A stretch of 64,000 nucleotides of DNA from Conchocele bisecta. Its lineage: Eukaryota > Mollusca > Bivalvia > Lucinida > Thyasiridae. The notes below the pieces were generated by a model, which was not told the origin of the DNA, made no database searches, and saw only the letters and a list, made by a program, of their open reading frames with translations. Numbering within the stretch: position 1 is the first letter of the stretch; each line of letters starts with the position of its first letter. The translations under genes were made by a program, and so were the position numbers. The stretch is from positions 87,098,433-87,162,432 of the forward strand of contig CM055275.1 of assembly GCA_029237695.1 (NCBI GenBank), written 5' to 3'. Positions 10,493 through 20,715 of this stretch are shown here, one piece after another.

Positions 10493-11323
10493 ATGGCCGG
10501 CAAAGTGACCACTGACTTCTATCCATTCGATGAAAAGCACTTGGACACAAGCAAAATGATGAGCCCCTGTATATCGCCCGAACGGGCCTCGCTCAACTCG
10601 TCCATCAGTAGCGAAACGGACCCAAAGCAGATAATAAATGCACAATTATCACGAATTAAGCCGGAACCCACGTCGGAAAGCGGCGACGACGAGTCGGTTT
10701 CGTACGATACGCAGGTCCCAAACCAACAGTTCTACACACAACTCGATACCGCGCTGGAACATCTGCCAAAGGAGCTGTTTATAGACGAGCTATTAAGCCT
10801 ATGTAATCACGAGGCTAAGCGCATAAATTGGTATCGTGCTACTTTAGCTGAAAGGGCGAGACAGTGTCAAGATTGTCCGAAAACAAGATTGGTTAACAGG
10901 CGCAACTCTAAAGTCGCATCCGGTGCAGAGAAATGCGCACGCGACTGTTTCACGTTACAAATGTTCATCAGTGGCGAACGCACCAATGACATATTCAATG
11001 TGTTTATATCTGATGAAAGAAGCCCAATAGACCTTACAAATGAACCACCCCAGAGTAGCCCCACCCATGGTACTACATTAAAGGAAAGTTTAGCATTGGC
11101 CGACGTTTCTGCCGTTGTTATAAAGTTGCAGGCTGACGTAAAAGATCTTATTGATCTAAGTAAGTCAGACTCGTCCATATTACGCGATATTAAAACGCAG
11201 TGTGACGGCTTCACGACATCGATAGGAATGATGTATCAGTCAGTTAACAGTCTCAGATCGTGTGTACAGGACACACAAGACGTGAAAAACGCGATGTCAA
11301 TGTTAACAGGCGGAAGTTATTAA
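10493..11323 (+). CDS. LINE-associated leading ORF, 276 residues, unknown function
   Basis: Intact ORF from the first ATG after a GC-richer leader, ending 13 bp before the next ORF. The N-terminal third (residues 1-80) is Ser/Glu/Asp-rich and probably disordered. A predicted helical middle (80-125) leads into Cys125 and Cys128 (CQDC), with Cys148 and Cys152 (CARDC), a possible zinc-binding quartet. The C-terminal half (200-270) looks helical, possibly a coiled coil (VVIKLQADVKDLIDL). I do not recognise the family. Position and spacing suggest it is part of the LINE (an ORF0/ORF1a), not a host gene. It could also be a host-derived gene captured by the element. Confidence 0.6.
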   Translation: MAGKVTTDFYPFDEKHLDTSKMMSPCISPERASLNSSISSETDPKQIINAQLSRIKPEPTSESGDDESVSYDTQVPNQQFYTQLDTALEHLPKELFIDELLSLCNHEAKRINWYRATLAERARQCQDCPKTRLVNRRNSKVASGAEKCARDCFTLQMFISGERTNDIFNVFISDERSPIDLTNEPPQSSPTHGTTLKESLALADVSAVVIKLQADVKDLIDLSKSDSSILRDIKTQCDGFTTSIGMMYQSVNSLRSCVQDTQDVKNAMSMLTGGSY

Positions 11324-11336
11324 ACTCCATGCATCG

Positions 11337-12527
11337 GTGTATACGATGAGTGCTCAGCTGGCCTCCGTACCCCGGAGTCCTCGTGATGATAGCGCTACCC
11401 CGAATGGCGCATGCGCACTGGGGACTGGCGACATCGTAATATCTGATCGCTCGAGTGGCCATGCGAGTAACGACGCCATGATCGACACGCCAGGTACAGC
11501 TATTATCGCAAATAGATCGACAAGTGACGGTGCCGTCACAAATGACGTCATCGTTATCACCAACCGTCCAAACTCATACGACGCCCGAGATGTATCGAGC
11601 AGCGAGCCAACGCACGGAAATACTGATGTCAGAGTATCCACGCGTGACGCCAATGTCGTATCCAGCATTCTACCCACGACTGGCACATGTACAGCATCTA
11701 ACGATACAGACACTGGTACCGACAATGGGCGACACACGGATATTGCGGGCGATGATTTGTTAACGGCGCGACTATTCTCCGACGTAGTGCAAGATCAGGC
11801 ACATGTTACACTCCCACAAAGTGATACACATAGTGATACACAAACAACACACGGTCAAAGTAATCCGAATATGTTAGCATCAGCTGCTCCGTCCCGCACG
11901 GTAATGAGTCGTGAACCCAATGGCAATCATGGTAGCCACAGCGCCGCGGCAACGCACGGAAATAGTTACAATAGGCGCACGACATACATTGGTCGTGACG
12001 TAAACAGAAAGCTAACAATGCATTGCCATCGGGTCAGCGATTCATTGCCGCGCGAAAGAAAAAGCTGATTGCATACCATATTGGTAATATAGACACGGAA
12101 GTTACGAAAGACGACATTTTAGACTTCTTGCAGAGTAAAGAAGTCGTGCCGCGGCAGTTAAACATGTTTACCAGCAGAAATAGTACCACGGCCAAACTTA
12201 TAGTATATTCAAGATGTTGGTGATCGTTTGGAGAGGAGTGATTTTTGGCCAAATGAGATTGTCATTAGGAGATGGATGAGTAAGCAAGTGTGGGAGCGTG
12301 AGTTGACTGAGAGACGAGACGCACGTACAGGGCAACGACAGGTAGACACGGCCAACAGGTACCGAGACGATAATTACTACCAACGAACCGACTCGGACTA
12401 CATGACAAACTATGGTGCTTGGTGTAACAACAATTATGATGATAGGACGGAACATACGGACAACAATGACACAACAGGGTATCGCGAACGTGATTGGTTT
12501 GATAACGATAATGAGGACAGATATTAA
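11337..12527 (+). pseudogene. LINE ORF1 with RRM-like segment, frameshifted
   Basis: Three overlapping frames cover one protein. 11337-12068 is a Thr/Ser/Asp-rich, low-complexity region. 12023-12223 reads KKLIAYHIGNIDTEVTKDDI, an RRM-like beta-alpha start typical of LINE ORF1 proteins. 12228-12527 reads RSDFWPNEIVIRRW followed by a Tyr/Asp/Arg-rich tail. Frames change near 12050 and 12215. The 12228 start is TTG and is not a natural initiation codon. The product would bind element RNA. As assembled it is not translatable as one protein. Confidence 0.7.
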
Positions 12528-12588
12528 ATTCAGCATGTATCAATCAATACGTACATCACAAACATATAGTTACATATTACTCGTAATT

Positions 12589-13170
12589 ATGGTTAGCATA
12601 CTTACCTGGAATGTCAGAGGTATAATGTCCACGGCATATTCGTTATCCCAGTTGTTAGATAAGCATAGTGTTGATATTGCGCTAATAAGTGAACATAAGT
12701 TGATGCCACATTCTAAACATTTTGCTGACAGTATACATATTGAGTATCAAGCATTTACAAAGGTTCAAGGCGATGTGGATCCATACAGTCGAGCAAGGTG
12801 CGGCAAAGGTGGTGTTAGTGTATTAGTTAAAAAACATTTGAATAACATAACATCACCTATTGAAAACATATCTGATAGGATAATAGGCATAGAGATGAAG
12901 CCCCAACATTCACTACCACTCTACATATTTTCGGTGTATCTGCCGTCAGATAATAATATGACCTCATATGACGAAACCCTTTCTGAACTCAGAGCACTGA
13001 CCACGTACTATACGTCACGTGGCCAAGTAATAGTCGGTGGAGATTTTAACGCGGAAATTAGGAGCAATTTAGACATGACTCGGGCACCATACAAGACAAA
13101 AATGTTGACACAGTATATAAATAGCAACAACCTAATTCCGGTTAATATATCACATCACAGTAATCAATGA
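12589..13170 (+). pseudogene. LINE ORF2, endonuclease domain
   Basis: ATG at 12589 opens MVSILTWNVRG, the standard EEP endonuclease N-terminus with its catalytic Asn. SEHKL supplies the metal-binding Glu, and VGGDFNAE (about 13030-13055) the Asp/Asn pair. The frame ends at a stop at 13168-13170. The final SDH motif (LTSDHLPF) lies at the start of the next ORF in another frame, so the domain is split by a frameshift, probably with a small deletion at HHSNQ/MIDHF. The enzyme nicks chromosomal DNA for target-primed reverse transcription. Confidence 0.88.
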
Positions 13171-15995
13171 TCGATCATTTCCTCGTTGATACAACGTTAA
13201 TTAACTGTGTTGAGACATTTAAAATATTGGATGAAAGTGACCTAATATTAACGTCAGATCATTTACCATTCGTGGCAAAGCTCAATTTGAAACATATAAC
13301 ACGTGTTCCCAACAATACGCCCAATGAACCAGTAATTGCATGGAACAAGATCACAGAAGAACATATATTTAACTACAGATATACACTGGATGCCATGTTA
13401 GACTCGATTCCCACAGACAGTTCAATACCAATAGACACGTTATCAGACTCTATTACAAATGCACTTCACCATTCCGCATTTACTACCCTACCGAATTGCA
13501 CATTTAACAAGTTTGCTAAGCCCTATTGGACGCCTGAAGTTAAGAAAGCACACACGGCATCACGTCATTTGCGAACAGTGTGGATTATTCAAGGTCGGCC
13601 TCGTGGACGCGATAACATATATTTTAAAGAATACAAAGATGCAAAATCGAAGTTTAGAAAAATTCAGAAGATTGAGTCTGAAAAGTATATGGACAAAGTG
13701 TATAGTGATTTGGACGAAGCTGCCGGTTTAGACTACAGACTATTTTGGAAATTGCTGCGTAATCAGAAAAACACAAAAGTTCTACCATGCACCGAAATAA
13801 TTTTCAATGAAAAACATTACTCGACCCCGGAACATGTTGCAAATGGATTTAGCGAATTTTTCAAAAACATATTCAACGATAGTGGACAGTCTCAATCGGG
13901 AGACAATGATTTCGCTGAAAACGTCAATACCATGATCAGTACATATCTACAAACCAGTGAAACCGGATACAGTGAAGTTTTTTCTGAGCCAGTAACAACG
14001 CGTGAATTACAAGTATTAATACGGCATCTGAAACGACGAAAAGCTCCAGGCTGGAATAAAACACAAAACGAACATATCATATATGGAAGTGAAAAATTGT
14101 ATACAATCATTTCGTTACTGTTCAACAAAATATTAACACTCGAAAAAGTACCAAGTGCCTGGCAAAAAAGTGTTGTCATTCCATTATATAAAGGAGGCGG
14201 GAAAAGTAAAACGGATACTGGCAACTACAGACCAATCTCACTAATTCCGTGTTTATGTAAATTGTTCGAAAAAGTCGTCGTCAACAGAATATGGTCATAT
14301 CTAGATGAACATTCCATAACATTCCCATCCAGTCAGCAGCTAGGATTTCAAAAGGACCTCAGTTGCATAGCGGCCGCTTTCAATCTGCAGGAGACAATTT
14401 ATTATAATTTGGACTTGGGCAGTAATGTGTACGCAGCCTTCCTGGACATTCAAAAGGCTTTCTACACCGTGTGGCACAATGGTCTCTTGTATAAACTGTA
14501 TAATCTGGGTATAAAGGGAAAACTACTACGACTGATTAACAATTATTACTCGAGCCTGACATGCGTAGTAAAAGTTAACGGCGTCACCTCTACACAAATA
14601 CCAGTTACTCGTAGTGTAAGACAAGGCGGTGTAATATCCACATTTTTCTACCTCGTTTTCATCAACGATCTACTTGCCCAATTGGAAGATACTAGTCTAG
14701 GCGCAACAGTATGTTCAGTAAAAGCCGGTAATCCGGCATTCGCCGACGACATAACATGTATAGCCACAAGTCCGGCATCGCTACAAAAACAGTTAGATAT
14801 CGTAAACACATACGCTTCCAATTGGCGATTTAGTATAAACTCGGTAAAGTCATGTACAGTTGTATTCTCTAAAAAGCCCCGCACCATTGTATGTAACGAG
14901 TTTCATATTGGCACCAATGCCATCACCGTAACAGATTCTGCAGTTCATCTGCGAATCAAACAGTGTGCCAACACAAAATACAAAGAACGTGTCCGTGAGA
15001 GATGTCAAAGGGGCCTCAACGCATTCCACTCTATGATTGGGTTCGGTGTAAAGCCTATGTGTATGAATCCAATAACGTCGACAGGCCTATGTAGGAAAAT
15101 TGTAATGCCTACCTCACTGTATGGCTGCGAATTATGGAACGGTTTTTCTCGCACAGACATAAACTGTATTTCTAAACATCAACATACAATTGTTAAATGT
15201 ATCCAAGGATTTCATAAAAGAACTAGATCAGATATGTGCGAGTCAATGCTGGGGCTTCACCGTCTATCCGCTGAAATTGATAAACGCAAGTTAATGTTTC
15301 TGTATAAGTTACTGTCGTCACATAGCTCAACTGTATACCAAAGTATTTTCTTCAGGAAATTGTTTTTGTACTTATCAGGATCTATTGCAGCGTGTCGAGG
15401 GTTCATTCCTGATATATGTGCAATTCTGTCTAGGTATGGCCTAATACATATACTCAATCACTATGACAATTTGCCTCCCAAATGCTCGTGGAAACGAGAT
15501 GTCAGTACGGCGGTTGCTGTCCGTGAGTCCAGTCTTTGGGATCAGAGAATGGAAAATGACAATGATTTTGCTAGATTCCGCAGGCTACACACGTCCATAA
15601 CACCGGCCATCGTCTGGAAGTTTGCAAAGACACATTCTGAGCTAAAACTGGCAGACTTTGTAGCTCTGTTATGGACGTGTGTACCAGACGTCAATATAAG
15701 TGTATGTTGCCTTTGTGACGGCATTACTGGTGATACCATATGTCACTCTATAGCCGAGTGCGCAATTACCATGCCTTTGCGAGACGCCTTCATGGACAGC
15801 ATCCGCCGTACGTTCTCGGCAGAAGTATACGATGAACTAGAGCACTATGCTGGAGATGAGTTCCTGGACTGTGTTTTGGGAGCTGATATCACACACATAA
15901 ACAATACAGATGATGTACACACCTTTCTGAGTGCAGCATTCAAGTGTGAAAAAGGCTGCTATGAACTATACGTTGAACTTGTAAACCGCACATAA
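13167..15995 (+). CDS. LINE ORF2, reverse transcriptase, 942 residues
   Basis: Long uninterrupted ORF. It begins with the end of the endonuclease (SDH motif near residue 30), then a linker, then the RT domain. RT motifs are KAPGWNKTQNEHI (about residue 291), NYRPISLIP, FLDIQKAF (about 425, catalytic Asp), RQGGVISTFFYLVF (about 484) and AFADDI (about 523, catalytic pair). The residue after KAF, usually Asp in AFDTVWH, is Tyr here; it is not a catalytic position. The C-terminal region has a Cys/His cluster CCLCDGITGDTICHSIAEC (about 846), a probable zinc-binding end domain. Apart from the split endonuclease, ORF2 looks recently active. Confidence 0.9.
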   Translation: MIDHFLVDTTLINCVETFKILDESDLILTSDHLPFVAKLNLKHITRVPNNTPNEPVIAWNKITEEHIFNYRYTLDAMLDSIPTDSSIPIDTLSDSITNALHHSAFTTLPNCTFNKFAKPYWTPEVKKAHTASRHLRTVWIIQGRPRGRDNIYFKEYKDAKSKFRKIQKIESEKYMDKVYSDLDEAAGLDYRLFWKLLRNQKNTKVLPCTEIIFNEKHYSTPEHVANGFSEFFKNIFNDSGQSQSGDNDFAENVNTMISTYLQTSETGYSEVFSEPVTTRELQVLIRHLKRRKAPGWNKTQNEHIIYGSEKLYTIISLLFNKILTLEKVPSAWQKSVVIPLYKGGGKSKTDTGNYRPISLIPCLCKLFEKVVVNRIWSYLDEHSITFPSSQQLGFQKDLSCIAAAFNLQETIYYNLDLGSNVYAAFLDIQKAFYTVWHNGLLYKLYNLGIKGKLLRLINNYYSSLTCVVKVNGVTSTQIPVTRSVRQGGVISTFFYLVFINDLLAQLEDTSLGATVCSVKAGNPAFADDITCIATSPASLQKQLDIVNTYASNWRFSINSVKSCTVVFSKKPRTIVCNEFHIGTNAITVTDSAVHLRIKQCANTKYKERVRERCQRGLNAFHSMIGFGVKPMCMNPITSTGLCRKIVMPTSLYGCELWNGFSRTDINCISKHQHTIVKCIQGFHKRTRSDMCESMLGLHRLSAEIDKRKLMFLYKLLSSHSSTVYQSIFFRKLFLYLSGSIAACRGFIPDICAILSRYGLIHILNHYDNLPPKCSWKRDVSTAVAVRESSLWDQRMENDNDFARFRRLHTSITPAIVWKFAKTHSELKLADFVALLWTCVPDVNISVCCLCDGITGDTICHSIAECAITMPLRDAFMDSIRRTFSAEVYDELEHYAGDEFLDCVLGADITHINNTDDVHTFLSAAFKCEKGCYELYVELVNRT

Positions 15996-16231
15996 GTTGG
16001 ATATGTTGTTAACTGCGAATAGTGAACAACAAAGTACATGAGGATCGGTCAATTATGACGAACTATTCCAGGAGTAGATGTATCGAACAATTGGCACAAA
16101 CAAACATTTAATATTTAAACAGTGAATCGTATGTTTGCCTTGCACACCTGTACATAATTCACCTATGCATGTATTTCTATTCATGTACTTTCACATTGTA
16201 TACATGTATTTTCAAATCTCTGTCAAGAGGA

Positions 16232-16256
16232 AATAAAGATATTGATTGATTGATTG
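16232..16256 (+). terminator. LINE 3' end: AATAAA and (ATTG)n tail
   Basis: AATAAA at 16232-16237 is followed directly by GATATTGATTGATTGATTG. This is a polyadenylation-type signal and the simple tetranucleotide repeat that ends many LINE families. It marks the 3' boundary of the element that starts at or before 10493. Confidence 0.7.
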
Positions 16257-16378
16257 AAATTAATTCAACACGTGTATTTATGTCATTTAAATATAGGCGC
16301 AATTAGATAAATGCAAGGTATTATCACAGGCTAACGTCGCGGACCCAACCCCCTCCCCCCCTAAGTATTTATTAAAAT

Positions 16379-16571
16379 AATCGGCAAAAGACTACTAAAC
16401 CATATAACAACAAATGGTGTGGTATATAAGTATGTCAATATTGTATAAATACAAAACATTTTCAAACAATAGAAAAAGATGGTATTGTCTGAAAATGTTT
16501 TGTATTGACAGTAGAATTGACATACATGTACTTAAGCCATTTTAATATGGTTTGGGTCATCTTTTGTTGGT
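16379..16571. mobile_element. Small palindromic MITE
   Basis: The left half (GCAAAAGACTACTAAACCATA ... TACAAAACATTTTC) recurs in reverse complement in the right half (GAAAATGTTTTGTA ... TATGGTTTGGGTCATCTTTTG). The whole folds into one imperfect hairpin of about 190 bp with no coding capacity. Confidence 0.65.
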
Positions 16572-16653
16572 TATAGGGGGAGGGGAGGTGACTGTATTAT
16601 ATTGATTATTATTATGTCCCCGCCACAGAGTGGTGAGGAGGACGTCCGTCCTC

Positions 16654-17240
16654 AACGCTCGGGTAAATGTCTTATAATTGCTGTTCCTTACACGGATCTA
16701 CTTGATGTTTCACATACGCATTGCTTTAATGGTCCTCTACTGCCCTGCGACAAATCCCAGATCGTCCCGTCCCTGTTAAGCCCAGGGTCAAGGTGACATA
16801 CTTGGTGCATTTGAAACATTAACGCTCGGGTTTTCTTGCCGCGGATCTACTTGATATGTCACACTCGCATTGCTCTAATAGTCCTCTACCATCCTTTGAC
16901 GCATCCACGATCGTCCCGCCCCAGCTAAGCCCATGGTAAAGGTCACATACCCGATGCGTTCGAAACATTAACGCTTAGGTAAATGTCTTATAATTTATAT
17001 TTGCATGATTATATCGGCTTGATATTTCACACACACATTGCGTTAATGGTCTACCGCCTGTGACACTAAGCTCAGGGTCAATGTCACATACTTGGTGCAT
17101 TCGAAACCGTAACGCTCGGGTAAATGTATTATCATTTCTATTTCCTTGCACTGATACACTTGATATTTCATACACGCATTGCTCTGATGGTCTGCTTTCA
17201 TGCTGTGACAAATCCACGCTTCTCTGGACCTCTATGTTTT
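16654..17240. repeat. Four degenerate tandem copies of a ~140-167 bp unit
   Basis: Copies start near 16654, 16821, 16970 and 17111, each beginning AACGCTCGGG or close to it, and containing a CACACGCATTG-like core and a CCCAGGGTCAAGGT-like segment. The same unit occurs once in each arm of the large inverted repeat (about 22600-22750 and, reversed, 30850-31000). No ORF is supported. Confidence 0.75.
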
Positions 17241-18353
17241 CAAATGTACGTCGTTTTCTTTAGCTGCCAGCGGGGGCATTCGTGTGCCGACATGCCACAT
17301 TTCAAGTTTTATAATTTACTTTCTTACCCTTGTTTAGGGTTACAAACTAGAGCGTATATTATACTCTTGTATAATAGGTATAGCGCTGTCTCTCCGTCAC
17401 GTGCAAGTTGATGTGAATGTTTATACATCTGTACAAACAGACTTATGTGAAGGTGTGCAATTCTTTTAAGAACTTCTATTAAACTCGTTATCAATATATG
17501 CAATATGTATACTGTTATATGGAATATGAGTACACTCTAAATGTGCTCTGAAATTCCTACCGCACAATATTTGTAATAACATATTTGGCCCCCACGTGAC
17601 GGTAAATGCAAAACCATGGGGGATAACCATGATAACTAGATAAAAGTGGTACTGTGTGTGGAATGACTTTCGTCGGATATCTCGGCTCTGATTTTAGCGC
17701 GCCTTCCTAAGGCAGCGGTGTTTATGCTATACCCCGGGTCGTGTCAGCATTCGTCTATCCGTCCGAATAACTGCCAGTATGTTCGTTTTCAAATGTTAGG
17801 GTTACGTGTTCTGACCCGTTTTACCTCATTCTAGACTACAGTATACCCGGGGCGTCAAAGAGCTAAATGGGGGTGATTTGTGATCGGCGTGCTATTTTTG
17901 GTTTGACAGTGTGATTACCTTCTATGACACATAAACAACAAATTCAGCACGTATAACCTCTCATGTGTTTGCTCAATGGCCTTGAACTCAAATACAAAAT
18001 TGCCGCCATCTGTTTTTATTTTGTCCCAAATCAAATATATGGATAGAATTTGCCGTCAAATTGTGCGTTTATCATTCATTTAGTACGTAGATATCATGAC
18101 TGAATGTGTATATGTACGAAACATACTATAACCGAGGGTACTCCGGTTTGCTCCTATATAAAATACATATAAAGACACTATCTGGTAGTGTTTTGTGTAT
18201 GACACGAGAGTTTCAATCAGTTCAAGTGATGATGTACAGATTTATATGGCTACAGCAAGAAGAGTTTCTTCCTTCTTCACACTGTTGTTGTTACTGTATT
18301 TGTCCATCGACTGTTGGTAGAAAAGCTGCAATTTCCAGTTGGGAAGGACAAAC
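17241..18353. other. Intergenic, nothing recognised
   Basis: AT-rich sequence with short open frames on the plus strand (17124-17411, 18106-18396) that show no domain or consistent coding character. No strong repeat structure was noticed. Confidence 0.5.
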
Positions 18354-18556
18354 GGGGCCCGTTTCACTAAACTTCGTACGACTAACATGTTCGTAAGTGC
18401 AAATTTAGTATCCTCTGGAAATTGTAATTGATGGATTTACATTTATTGAGCATATGCGGCATATACAAGAAAACACTGCTAATGCGAAATTTACAGACTA
18501 TCATAAGTTTGCACTTACGAATATTTTAGTCGTACGAAGTTTAGTGAAACGGCCTC
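18354..18556. mobile_element. MITE with ~48-bp terminal inverted repeats
   Basis: The left end CCCGTTTCACTAAACTTCGT is mirrored at the right end, about 18508-18556 in reverse complement, and the match continues through GTAAGTGCAAA. The interior of about 100 bp is non-coding. Confidence 0.8.
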
Positions 18557-19102
18557 CTGGCCGTCACATAGAGTTATTCAATGGTTTCAGTATATAATAA
18601 CTTAGTTACGTGTATTAGACTGGCACTATTGTGTGTTTTGACGAAATAATGGCTGTAAAAAATTTCTAACTTTATATAACTGAATTGGTTATTATAGTTG
18701 AACAGAATTGCCACCAAATAACAGTAGTGTTTCATATTTTGTTAGCGACATCAGATATAAGTAATAAGTAAAGCGGAGGCTTACGGAATACCCCCGCGTG
18801 AGCCCAGGTACCCCTAAAGATGTAAAATAATTTCGAAGGGTGTAGGCTTGGGACCTTGACTCTGAGCTTAGCGGGGGTGGCACAAACGTGAATTCGTCAC
18901 AGGGTGGTAGAGGTCCATTGGAGCAATGCGTGTGTGAAATGTGAAGCAGATCCGAGCAAGGAAATAGAAATTATAACCGATTTCTCTGATGTTAAGTTTT
19001 GTAAAGAGACAAAGTGTGTGACCTTGACCTTGATATCAGCATGTTCTTCTGTCAAACAATACTGGTTAGAGGTGAAATATGACACATTGAAGAAAAATTA
19101 GG
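18557..19102. other. Intergenic flank of the 1.5-kb inverted-repeat element
   Basis: Overlapping short ORFs on both strands at 18897-19101 are shadows of each other. About 19040-19085 is found in reverse complement near 32610-32650, linking this flank to the region right of the large inverted repeat. No gene is supported. Confidence 0.5.
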
Positions 19103-20575
19103 TACGTTGCGTCGCGCATTTCTGTTCAGAGCCAAAACATGCAAACATTACCTAAAACAAAAATTATATACTGAAATGATTTAAAAATGCAATAAGGGGC
19201 TTAACGTGATAATCATTCACCCATTACATAATTTGGCAAAACATTTTACTGAGGAAAAATAGCAATTTTATTATCTATCAAAATAATCATAGATCGGTTA
19301 CAAGCTAACATATTACGAGATATATGGAGGTTATTTGAATCATTTGAATTTGATTTCAGAAAATTGGATTTACAAATAGACTGCCACTCAGTATGTATGC
19401 GCGGGAAGTGTATTTGCATTCGGCAATTTGGGTGTTTAAGATTTTTAATAAACACGAGCAACTGACGGACAATGATGCTGTAACCAGACATTGTATAATA
19501 TGTTGATTTTTACTTATTCCGCAATATAACAAATGGGTGGGTTTTTGGATTTAGAATGTTAGGGTTAGGGGTTTGCCTTGCAACTCGTAAACCTTTTAAG
19601 CGGTAATAGCTGGAGGCTTTAAACTTGGTATGTATATTCCTTATGGTGTGGAGATAAGTACACTTTTTTCAAAGATTTTTTATTTGACATCCGTGTCATG
19701 GATTATCTCCCCGTTTTGTACTTTTTCAATGTTTTCATGAAATACCTCAGCATGCCGCAACCATCTAGTTTTAGTTTTAACTCTGTAAACAGTAATCTTT
19801 TGTGTGCGGTAGGTTATTGTTGATGTTCCACTCAGTAGGTAATTGTTACTTACTGTCATATGGATCTTACGTACTGTGACCCAGATCTCCCTGTATATCC
19901 GCACAGTCAGATCAGGGTCTATGCTGTTTGAAAACTGGTATTTTCTGCACTTTTGAAAATGAATATATGACCTGTGCTGCGCGATCAGGGTCTACACTAT
20001 CCCAATGATTCAAATAACTTCCATATATCTCGTAAAATATTAGCTTGTATCCGATCTCGGTATATTTTGATAGATAATACAATTGCTATTTTTCCTCAGT
20101 AAAATGTTTTGCCAAATTATATATATGTAATGGGTGAATAATTATAATGTTAAACTCCTTATTGCAGTTTTAAATTATTTCATATACTTTTTGTTTTAGG
20201 TAATGTTTCTATGTTTTTATTTTTATTTTGTTTGTACATCATACTAATTAAATACCCCTTTTAGTGAAGGTTTGAAGTGAAAAAAAACTATCTTTGTGTT
20301 TTTCAGTACTAAATTACAAAAAAATCACACTTGTGAATAGTCATGTTTACCAACTCAGGATATTACATCAATATTACATTGCTTTTGGATGATTTCAGAA
20401 AATTGGCTTTACAAACAAGACTTCCACTCAGTATGTATGCGCGGGAAGTGTATTTGCATTCGGCAATTTGGGTGCTTTAGATTTTTAAAAAACACGAGCA
20501 ACTGACGGACAATGATGCTGTAACCATCACAACTTTTTCCAGCTGGCTCTGAACAGAAATGCGCGACACAACGTA
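19103..20575. mobile_element. Non-autonomous TIR element (copy 1) with empty Gypsy target site
   Basis: Ends are 30-31 bp inverted repeats with one mismatch, at 19104-19134 and 20545-20574. Inside, about 19150-19340 is inverted relative to about 20005-20215, and about 19350-19480 is a direct repeat of about 20390-20525, so the element is highly self-similar. No transposase ORF is present. A second copy lies at about 33250-34016 plus 43678-44126. At 20241-20244 this copy carries the undisturbed ATAC site into which the Gypsy element inserted in the other copy. Similarity continues to 20695, beyond the terminal repeat, so a larger segment was duplicated. Confidence 0.75.
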
Positions 20576-20715
20576 TCTATTTTGTCTCACCAGTACAAAC
20601 CGAAGCGTGTTTTCGCGAAACACCGTATCCTTCCTTTTATACAATTTCTTACAGAAACTCTACACAGGCGGTACAAACCATAGCGAGATAAATCACAAAT
20701 TGCGATAAAAACACT

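Larger units (their letters stand above)
10493..16256 (+). mobile_element. Near-complete non-LTR retrotransposon, jockey/CR1-like
   Basis: A plus-strand LINE with three coding blocks: a 276-residue ORF (10493-11323), an ORF1 with an RRM-like domain in broken frames (11337-12527), and ORF2 with endonuclease (12589-13170) and a long reverse transcriptase ORF (13167-15995). The 3' end has an AATAAA at 16232 followed by (ATTG)n to 16256. A 3' tetranucleotide tail instead of poly(A) is common in several LINE clades. The clade call is from motif style and should be taken as jockey/CR1 group in a broad sense. Confidence 0.88.

Noticed and set aside
11354..11737. 127-residue minus-strand ORF
   Set aside because: Shadow of the Thr/Ser-rich LINE ORF1 segment on the plus strand.
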